DNA from: Pseudomonadota bacterium
GTDB lineage: Bacteria; Pseudomonadota; Alphaproteobacteria; Rhodospirillales; Casp-alpha2
NCBI GenBank assembly: GCA_022563215.1
Contig: JADFNT010000009.1
Span: 1 to 15,630, forward strand
DNA: 15,630 nucleotides
Direction of reading: 5' to 3'
Shown here: positions 7,063-12,945 of the stretch, piece after piece
How the letters are laid out: each line of letters opens with the position of its first letter
How positions within the stretch are numbered: the first letter of the stretch is position 1
The notes under the pieces: generated by a model
The model's input: only the letters and a program-made list of their open reading frames with translations
The model's database searches: none
What the model was told of the DNA's origin: nothing
Translations under genes and position numbers: made by a program

Positions 7063-8367
7063 TTAAAACACCATAACCCGGGCCAGCCCGAAGGCGGCGC
7101 CGATGACGACCAGCCACGGCACCGATATCCGCCCGGACGCCAGCAACGCGAACGCCACGGCGCCGGCGGCGACGGCCGTCCAGTCGACGGCGCCGCCGCC
7201 GGGAATAAGCACGGCCTTGGCCAGGAACACGGTGAGGTTAAGAATGACGCCGACCACGGCGGCGGTGATCGCCTCGAGCGCGCTTTTCGCCCAAGCCAGG
7301 GCCTGCAGGCGTTCGATGTAGGGCGCCCCGGCGATGATGAACATGAACGACGGCAGGAAGGTGACATAGGTGGTCAAAAGCGCCGCTATAAGCCCCGCCG
7401 CCGCCGGCGACAATCCCGCCGCGCCACCGTTCCAGCCACCGAAATAACCGACATACGTGGTCACCAGGATCAGCGGTCCCGGTGTCGTTTCGGCCAGCGC
7501 CAGGCCGTTGATCATTTCACCCGGCGTCAGCCAGCCGTAAGTGTTGACCCCGGCCTCGGCGATATAGGGCAGCACCGCGTAGGCGCCGCCGAAGGTGACG
7601 AAGGCGGCGGTGGTGAACAGCCGCGCCACGTCGGCGAAGGGCTGGGCGCCCAGTATTTGGATGACGGCGAAGACCGGAAGCGCCCACAGGACCGCGAACA
7701 CGGCAACGATGATGGCCAGCCGCCTTAACTCACCGCCGGCGCTCCGCGTCCCGGCGGCCGCTTCGGGCGCCGCGTCATCGCCGTCGCCGCCGGCGGAAAA
7801 CCGGACCCGCGGCATCCGGGCGGCGGCCATGCCGATAACGCCGGCGCCGAGGACAACGGCCGGGAACGGCACGCCTAGGAAGTAAAGGGCGACGAAGGCG
7901 GCGGCGGCCATGATGACGCCGGCCAGGGTGTTGCACGTCCGCCGTCCGATCCGCCACAGCGCCTGCAGGACGATGGCCACCACCACCGGCTTGACGCCGA
8001 GGAACCCGGCCTTGATCAGCGTGCTATCGCCATGGGCGGCGGCCATCCAGGCCAGGAACACGATCAGAAAAACCCCGGGGACGACGAACGCGGTGCCGGC
8101 GACGACGGCGCCCTTGACGCCGTGCAGGCGCCAGCCGATGTAGGCCGCCAACTGCTGCGCCTCCGGCCCCGGCAACAGCATGCAGTAATTGAGCCCGCGC
8201 AGGAACGCGCCCTGGTCGATCCAGCGCCGCTTATCGACGCATTCGGTCTGCATGATGGCGATCTGGCCGGCCGGGCCGCCGAAGCTGATGAAGCCGAGCT
8301 TGATCCAGAACCGCGCCGCGTCGGCAAAGGAAACGTCTTGCTGCCCGGGAATATTTTCGCCGCCCAT
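7063..8367 (-). CDS. chrA: Chromate transporter ChrA (two-domain CHR family)
   Basis: This is a 434-residue polytopic inner-membrane protein of the CHR superfamily, some members of which export chromate. Two homologous halves are visible. The N-half has FGGPAGQIA and LLPGPEAQQLAAYIGW, and the C-half has FGGAYAVLPYI and ETTPGPLILV. A charged, Ala/Gly-rich linker at about residues 190-215 separates them. Two ATGs are close together: 8373 and 8367. The AGGAGG sits directly against the first but about 7 nt before the second, so 8367 is the better start; 8373 adds only two residues. The rhodanese follows 20 nt downstream. Many CHR homologues are of unproven function, so chromate as substrate is a family-level guess. 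I see no chrB regulator gene nearby. Confidence 0.92.
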   Translation of the reverse strand: MGGENIPGQQDVSFADAARFWIKLGFISFGGPAGQIAIMQTECVDKRRWIDQGAFLRGLNYCMLLPGPEAQQLAAYIGWRLHGVKGAVVAGTAFVVPGVFLIVFLAWMAAAHGDSTLIKAGFLGVKPVVVAIVLQALWRIGRRTCNTLAGVIMAAAAFVALYFLGVPFPAVVLGAGVIGMAAARMPRVRFSAGGDGDDAAPEAAAGTRSAGGELRRLAIIVAVFAVLWALPVFAVIQILGAQPFADVARLFTTAAFVTFGGAYAVLPYIAEAGVNTYGWLTPGEMINGLALAETTPGPLILVTTYVGYFGGWNGGAAGLSPAAAGLIAALLTTYVTFLPSFMFIIAGAPYIERLQALAWAKSALEAITAAVVGVILNLTVFLAKAVLIPGGGAVDWTAVAAGAVAFALLASGRISVPWLVVIGAAFGLARVMVF

Positions 8368-8373
8368 GTTCAT

Positions 8374-8380
8374 CCCTCCT
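8374..8380 (-). promoter_or_regulatory. Shine-Dalgarno site that sets the chrA start
   Basis: The GGAGGG-type site abuts the ATG at 8373 and is optimally spaced for the in-frame ATG at 8367. Confidence 0.6.
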
Positions 8381-8486
8381 TTCCACGGCCCGTCCGGGGC
8401 CGGTGAATCAAAGGGCAGAACTTGGACGGCGTCATCGGGGTGCCGCCTTGGCGCCGCCGGGCGTCTGCCACGGGCCCGGCGGAGAT

Positions 8487-8515
8487 GTCATAGTGAAAAC
8501 GTGGCGCGCGCGCAA
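8487..8515 (-). promoter_or_regulatory. Possible sigma70-type promoter for chrA
   Basis: In the 165-nt gap between yaaA and chrA the minus strand has TTGCGC (8510-8515), a 17-nt spacer and TATGAC (8487-8492). Each box matches the consensus at about four of six positions. It would give a leader of roughly 110 nt. Confidence 0.3.
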
Positions 8516-8532
8516 GTGGAACGTCGACGCGG

Positions 8533-9318
8533 TTATGCGCCGCGCGGCGGCTGTTCGCGGGTATAGACCCAGGATTTTTCGTCCGACAACTCGGGCCGGT
8601 AGGCATAGCCGTCCTCGGCGAAGGATTTGAGCTGATGCGGCGATTCCAGCCGGTTCTTGATGATATAGCGGGCCATGGCGCCCCGCGCGCGTTTGGCGAA
8701 CATGCCCAAAACCTTGGCGACGCCCGATTTGATCTCCTTGAACACCGGCGTGATGACCGGCCCCTTGAGGTCACTCACCTGGACGGCCTTGAAATATTCC
8801 TTCGACGCCAGGTTGATGACGCTGGGGTCCGGCTGCTTGGCGATCACCTCGTTGACCGCCGCCGTCAGCCGTCCGTCCCAAAACCCGTACAGGTCGTCCC
8901 CGTGGGGCGGGTGGAACCTGGCCCCCATCTCCAGCCGGTAAGGCTGAATCAGGTCGAGCGGCCGGAGCAGCCCGTACAGGCCCGACAGGATGCGCAAATG
9001 GTCCTGGGCGAACGCCATGTCGTCCTTGTCCATCCTTCCGGCATCGAGCCCGACGTAAGTGTCGCCGTTGAACACCAGCGCCGCCTGCTTGGCGTTGGCG
9101 GTTGTGAACGGGGTCGAAAACGCCCGGAAGCGCCGATAGTTGAGGTCCGCCAGCTTTTCCGACAGCTTCATCGTCCGGGCCAGTTCCCCGCGGCTGAGCC
9201 CACGCGCCATTTCCACCAGCACTTCGGATTGGTCGAGGAATTCGGGCTGGCTGTGTTCACCCGGCGGGGCCTCGGTTTCGAAATTCAGTTTCTTGGCGGG
9301 GGAGATGACGGCAAGCAT
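8533..9318 (-). CDS. yaaA: YaaA family peroxide stress protein
   Basis: This is a 261-residue cytoplasmic protein of the YaaA (formerly DUF328) family. In E. coli YaaA lowers free intracellular iron and limits DNA damage during peroxide stress, and a helix-hairpin-helix-like DNA-binding fold has been described for it. Family hallmarks are visible: MLAVISPAKKLNFE at the N-terminus, the central LRILSGLYGLLRPLDLIQPY, INLASKEYFKA, and MFAKRARGAMARYII. Length and start match the family. The Shine-Dalgarno is weak. The gene stands alone, 118 nt after the upstream oxidoreductase, which ends in a probable terminator, and 165 nt before chrA, so it probably has its own promoter (see 9382-9409). Confidence 0.93.
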   Translation of the reverse strand: MLAVISPAKKLNFETEAPPGEHSQPEFLDQSEVLVEMARGLSRGELARTMKLSEKLADLNYRRFRAFSTPFTTANAKQAALVFNGDTYVGLDAGRMDKDDMAFAQDHLRILSGLYGLLRPLDLIQPYRLEMGARFHPPHGDDLYGFWDGRLTAAVNEVIAKQPDPSVINLASKEYFKAVQVSDLKGPVITPVFKEIKSGVAKVLGMFAKRARGAMARYIIKNRLESPHQLKSFAEDGYAYRPELSDEKSWVYTREQPPRGA

Positions 9319-9381
9319 GGGCTCGGGTCCATTGATGATTTCATGACCTTGGCGGTTGGGGGCCGGAAAGGTTCGTGCCTT

Positions 9382-9409
9382 GATATAGACACTTTGCCGC
9401 CGATGGCAA
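9382..9409 (-). promoter_or_regulatory. Possible promoter of yaaA
   Basis: The minus strand has TTGCCA (9404-9409, five of six consensus positions), a 16-nt spacer and TATATC (9382-9387, four of six). It lies about 65-90 nt upstream of the yaaA ATG. Confidence 0.4.
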
Positions 9410-9411
9410 AG
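9392..9411. repeat. 7-bp inverted repeat overlapping the yaaA promoter
   Basis: The arms CTTTGCC (9392-9398) and GGCAAAG (9405-9411) are exact reverse complements around a 6-nt loop. The right arm covers the proposed -35 box. This could be an operator or a second hairpin of the upstream gene's terminator region. Confidence 0.6.
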
Positions 9412-9414
9412 AAG

Positions 9415-9434
9415 TAAAAACGGCTGCCACAGCC
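9415..9434 (-). terminator. Probable intrinsic terminator after the FAD oxidoreductase
   Basis: Read on the minus strand, the hairpin GGCTG-TGG-CAGCC (9434-9422) is followed by GTTTTTA. It starts 2 nt after the TAG stop of the oxidoreductase. The stem is short (5 bp) but GC-rich. Confidence 0.5.
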
Positions 9435-9436
9435 CC

Positions 9437-10846
9437 CTACAGCACCTTGCCCGGGTTCATGATGCCCTTGGGGTCGAGGGCCGCTTTCAGCGCCTTCATC
9501 AGTTCCAGCTCGGGGCCGGTCTTGTAGCGTTTGAGGTCTTCGCGCTTCAACGTGCCGATGCCGTGCTCGGCGGAGAAACTGCCGCCCAGTTCGGCGACCA
9601 GGTCGTGGACCATGCGGTTGACGCGCCGCCATTCGGCCAAAAAAGCCTCGGCGTCCATGTCCTCGGGCTGGCTGAGGTTGAAATGGATGTTGCCGTCGCC
9701 CAGATGCCCGAAGGCGACCGGCCGGACGCCCGGCATGTCGGCCTCGACCAGGGCGCGGGCCTTGGTCAGGAATTCCGGCACCCGCGACACCGGCACCGAA
9801 ACGTCGTGCTTGATGCTCGCCCCGGCGGCCGGCTGGGCTTCGGGCACGGCGTCGCGGAGGCGCCACAACTCCGCCGCCTGGGCGCTGCTGGCGGCGATCA
9901 CGGCGTCGGCGATCATCCCCTGCTCCATGGCGCCCGAGAGGATTTCCTCCATCGTCTGCTTGAGGCCGCCGTTGCCGTCCCCGAACCCGGACAGCTCGAT
10001 CAGCGCATAGCACCCGTGCGCCTCGGCAAACGGATCGCGGACGCCCTCGACATGGGCGACGGCCAATTCCAGGCTTTGGCGGTCGAGGAATTCGAACGCC
10101 GTCAGGGCGTCGGCGGCCAGCTCGGCGGCGCGTTGGAAAAGCGCCAGCGCCGCCCCGGCGCTGGCGGCCGCGGCCAGCGCCGTTTCGGTGTGATTCGGAC
10201 GGGGAAAAAGCTTCAGCACGGCGGCGGTAATCACGCCCAGCGTTCCCTCGGCGCCGATGAAAAGATGCTTCAGGTCATAGCCGGTGTTGTCCTTCCTCAG
10301 CGCCCTCAGCCCGTCCAGGACTTGGCCGTCGGGCAGCACCACCTCGAGGCCCAGCACCAGGTCGCGGGCGGTGCCGTAACGCAGGACCTGTACGCCCCCG
10401 GCATTGGTCGACAGGTTGCCGCCGATCTGGCAACTGCCCTCGGCGCCGAGGCTGAGGGGAAACAGCCGGTCGACGCCGAGCGCCGAGGCCTGGATGTCGG
10501 CCAGGATGCAACCGGCCTCGGCGGTCAGGGTGAAGTTGGCGGCATCGACCTCGCGGATGGTGTTGAGCCGCGCCAACGACAGCACGATGCCGCCGTCGGG
10601 AACGCCGCCGCCGACCAGCCCGGTGTTGCCGCCCTGGGGCTGCACGGCGACGCCGGCCCGGTGGCACAGCGCGACCACTTCTCCCACCTCCGCCGTGGTT
10701 GCCGGGCGGACGGCCATGGCGCATTTTCCTCGCCACAGGCCGCGCCGTTCGGTGAGGTGGGGCTCCAGATCGCTGTCGTCCGTGGTCCAGCCCTTGGGCC
10801 CGACGGCGTCGCGGATCGAGTCCAATAATTTTTCCGGGACGGTCAT
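9437..10846 (-). CDS. FAD-linked D-2-hydroxyacid dehydrogenase (GlcD/D2HGDH type)
   Basis: This 469-residue flavoenzyme belongs to the VAO/PCMH family that oxidises D-2-hydroxyacids such as D-2-hydroxyglutarate, D-lactate or glycolate. The FAD-binding domain carries PQGGNTGLVGG (70-80), LSLGAEGSCQIGGNLSTNAGG (about 131-151) and RKDNTGYDLKHLFIGAEGTLG (about 184-204). The C-terminal FAD-oxidase domain has GHLGDGNIHFN (380-390) and SAEHGIG (425-431), whose histidines fit the metal- and substrate-binding positions of this family. D-2-hydroxyglutarate dehydrogenase is the closest match by feel, but substrate is not decided by sequence alone. The start is ATG at 10846 (MTVPEKLLDSI); a longer open frame to 11596 is antisense to the permease gene and is not coding. 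It is divergent from the TSUP gene across 81 nt. Confidence 0.9.
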   Translation of the reverse strand: MTVPEKLLDSIRDAVGPKGWTTDDSDLEPHLTERRGLWRGKCAMAVRPATTAEVGEVVALCHRAGVAVQPQGGNTGLVGGGVPDGGIVLSLARLNTIREVDAANFTLTAEAGCILADIQASALGVDRLFPLSLGAEGSCQIGGNLSTNAGGVQVLRYGTARDLVLGLEVVLPDGQVLDGLRALRKDNTGYDLKHLFIGAEGTLGVITAAVLKLFPRPNHTETALAAAASAGAALALFQRAAELAADALTAFEFLDRQSLELAVAHVEGVRDPFAEAHGCYALIELSGFGDGNGGLKQTMEEILSGAMEQGMIADAVIAASSAQAAELWRLRDAVPEAQPAAGASIKHDVSVPVSRVPEFLTKARALVEADMPGVRPVAFGHLGDGNIHFNLSQPEDMDAEAFLAEWRRVNRMVHDLVAELGGSFSAEHGIGTLKREDLKRYKTGPELELMKALKAALDPKGIMNPGKVL

Positions 10847-10927
10847 GTTTCTTGATACACTTCCCCCGCCGGCCAGGGCAACCGTCCCCTCCGGTCTCCC
10901 CGGATAGCGCTCCAAAGGAATATCCCC

Positions 10928-11704
10928 GTGATTACCGATCCCTGGTTTTACGCCCTTGCCGTGCCGGCGATGATGATCGCCGGAATCTCCAAGGGCGGGT
11001 TCGGCGGCGGCGTGGTGGTGCTGGCGGTACCCTTGATGTCGCTGACGGTGCCGCCGCAACAGGCGGCCGCCGTGATGCTGCCGATCCTGATGGTCATGGA
11101 CCTGCTGGCGCTGTGGGTCTACCGCGACTCCTTCGACCGCGGGCATTTGCGGATCCTGCTGCCGGCGGCGGTGATCGGCGTCGGTGCGGGGTGGGCGAGC
11201 TTCGGGCTCCTGGACGCCGCCGTGATCCGGCTGGTGCTGGGCGTCATCGCCGTCGGCTTCACCCTCGATTACTGGTTTCAGATCAGGCCGCGAGGAAAAT
11301 CCGGGGGGGCAGCGACTGGACCGAACCGGATTTGGGGCGGGTTTTGGGCCGCGGTTTCCGGGTTCACCAGCTTCATGGCCCACGCCGGCGGCCCGCCGCT
11401 GAACGTCTACCTGCTGCCCAAGGGGCTGGAAAAACGCCTGTTCGTCGGCACCGTGGCGGTGTTCTTCATGGTCGTCAACTGGATGAAGCTGGTCCCCTAT
11501 GCGCTGTTGGGGCAGCTCCATGCCGGCAACCTGACGACGTCGCTCATCCTGCTGCCGCTGGCGCCGGCCGGCATCTGGCTCGGCGTGTGGCTGCAAAGCC
11601 GCGTCTCCGACAAAGTCTTTTACGGGGTCTGTTACGCGCTGTTGTTGGTCACCGGGCTGAAGCTCGGCTACGACGGGGTGGTCGGGGTGTTCGCGGGCTC
11701 CTGA
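10928..11704 (+). CDS. TauE/SafE-type (TSUP) membrane permease
   Basis: This is a 258-residue hydrophobic inner-membrane protein with about eight predicted helices, of the TSUP family (formerly DUF81). Members export or import small organic or sulfur anions such as sulfite, sulfoacetate or taurine-derived compounds. Both half-repeats are visible: AGISKGGFGGGVVVLAVPL near residue 18 and SGFTSFMAHAGGPPLNVYLLP near residue 145, the latter with the family's H-x-G-G-P motif. The start is GTG at 10928 with AAGGAA about 7 nt upstream. The gene is divergent from the FAD oxidoreductase, and a shared substrate pathway is possible but unproven. The substrate is unknown. The next gene begins about 155 nt downstream. 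Confidence 0.9.
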   Translation: MITDPWFYALAVPAMMIAGISKGGFGGGVVVLAVPLMSLTVPPQQAAAVMLPILMVMDLLALWVYRDSFDRGHLRILLPAAVIGVGAGWASFGLLDAAVIRLVLGVIAVGFTLDYWFQIRPRGKSGGAATGPNRIWGGFWAAVSGFTSFMAHAGGPPLNVYLLPKGLEKRLFVGTVAVFFMVVNWMKLVPYALLGQLHAGNLTTSLILLPLAPAGIWLGVWLQSRVSDKVFYGVCYALLLVTGLKLGYDGVVGVFAGS

Positions 11705-11859
11705 GGCGAAGCTAAGGACTCATAAAATTACGCTATAAAAAGATGTTAGCTTGCCGCGCCGGTGCATCCGGGAAATATTGGATTAGAGAATTTAAGGTAT
11801 TATGCGCCTGAAGGGCTGGTCCGGAGAAAAAAATACCGCCTCGGACATTACACTTGGTC
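11705..11859 (+). promoter_or_regulatory. AT-richer gap likely holding the RND operon promoter
   Basis: This 155-nt gap is visibly richer in A and T than its neighbours. Candidate boxes include TATAAA at 11734-11739, and TTGCCG (11751-11756) with AATATT 17 nt later. None is strong enough to name as the promoter. I see no clear repressor gene or operator and no terminator for the TSUP gene. Confidence 0.3.
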
Positions 11860-12945
11860 ATGGCCATGAAATTGCGTTCGCAGATTGCCGTCACCGCCGT
11901 TCTGGCCGTCATTCTGGCGGCGGGTTGGGTATTGCTGCCCGGCACCAACGGCGCCGCCCCATCCCGGCCGCACGGCGGCGCCCCGCGCAATCAGTCCTCG
12001 GGAATCCTGGTTCTGACCGAGCCTATAAAGTTTGCCACGGACAAAGTGGTCGTGCGCGCCATCGGCACCGGCGAGGCGTTCAAATCGGCCTCCATCTATC
12101 CTTCCGTGGCCGGCGAGGTGGTCGAGGTCACCTTCCGGTCGGAACAACGTGTCGCCCAGGGCGCGGTGCTGGTCCGGCTGGACGACAAACACCAGCGCCT
12201 GGCCGTGCGCTTGGCCCAGGTCGCCGTCAAGGAAGCGAGGCGGCGGTTGAAGCGCCTCGAAAAACTCACGCCTTCGGGCGCCGCCTCGGTTTCGCGATTG
12301 GAAACCGCCCAAACCGATCTTGAAAGCGCCGGCCTGCGTCTCGACCAGGCCAAGGCGGCGCTGAGCGACCGCACCATATACGCGCCGTTCGACGGCATCA
12401 TCGGCTTGACCGATATCGAAAAGGGAGACCGGGTAACCGAGGATACGCTGATTGCGACGTTGGACGATCGCTCCGTCATTCTGGTCGAATTCAACCTGCC
12501 CGAGGAATATGCCGGCCGGATCGCCAATGGCGATCGCGTCACGGTGCGGCCCTGGACCATGCAAGACCGGGAAATGCAGGGCACCATATTCGCCTCGGAC
12601 AGCCGGATCGATCCGGTGACGCGGTCACTCAGGCTAAAGGCGCGGATCGCGGATTCCGGCGACTCCATCCGGCCGGGAACCTCGTTTCAGGTGGAACTGG
12701 CGTTCAAGGGCCGGCCCTATCCGATCGTGCGCGAAGTTGCCGTTTTGTGGAGCCGCGACGGCGCTTACGTGTGGCGGGTCACCGAAAACAGGATCGAAAA
12801 AGTTTTCGTCAAAATTATTCCCCGCGACCGGGGCTTGATCCTTGTCGATGGCCCGCTCAAAATCGGCGATCTGATTGTCGTCGAAGGGGTACAGGGCCTG
12901 CGCGCCGGCCAATCGGTTGAACCCCAGCCGTACGGAAAATCGTAA
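11860..12945 (+). CDS. RND efflux periplasmic adaptor (membrane fusion protein)
   Basis: This is a 361-residue HlyD/AcrA-type adaptor that bridges an RND pump to an outer-membrane channel. An N-terminal membrane anchor or uncleaved signal lies at about residues 8-30 and has no lipobox Cys. Half-lipoyl segments flank a coiled-coil hairpin: IYPSVAGEVVEVTF, then the alpha-hairpin around VAVKEARRRLKRLEKL and SRLETAQTDLESAGLRLDQAK, then IYAPFDGIIG. A beta-barrel domain follows (VEFNLPEEYAGRI to RPGTSFQVEL), with a membrane-proximal domain to the end. Starts at 11854 (TTG), 11860 (ATG) and 11866 (ATG) are all in frame. None has a good Shine-Dalgarno, so 11860 is a compromise. Its TAA overlaps the ATG of the pump gene (TAATG), showing translational coupling. 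Confidence 0.9.
   Translation: MAMKLRSQIAVTAVLAVILAAGWVLLPGTNGAAPSRPHGGAPRNQSSGILVLTEPIKFATDKVVVRAIGTGEAFKSASIYPSVAGEVVEVTFRSEQRVAQGAVLVRLDDKHQRLAVRLAQVAVKEARRRLKRLEKLTPSGAASVSRLETAQTDLESAGLRLDQAKAALSDRTIYAPFDGIIGLTDIEKGDRVTEDTLIATLDDRSVILVEFNLPEEYAGRIANGDRVTVRPWTMQDREMQGTIFASDSRIDPVTRSLRLKARIADSGDSIRPGTSFQVELAFKGRPYPIVREVAVLWSRDGAYVWRVTENRIEKVFVKIIPRDRGLILVDGPLKIGDLIVVEGVQGLRAGQSVEPQPYGKS

Noticed and set aside
9563..10828. Plus-strand open frame of 421 codons
   Set aside because: It is antisense to the FAD oxidoreductase; a GC-rich shadow frame.
10847..10927. Named promoters in the divergent oxidoreductase/TSUP gap
   Set aside because: TTGCCC with TGTATC on the minus strand is too weak, and no plus-strand pair met even loose consensus.
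10847..11596. N-terminal extension of the FAD oxidoreductase frame
   Set aside because: It is antisense to the TSUP permease gene and has no flavoprotein similarity.
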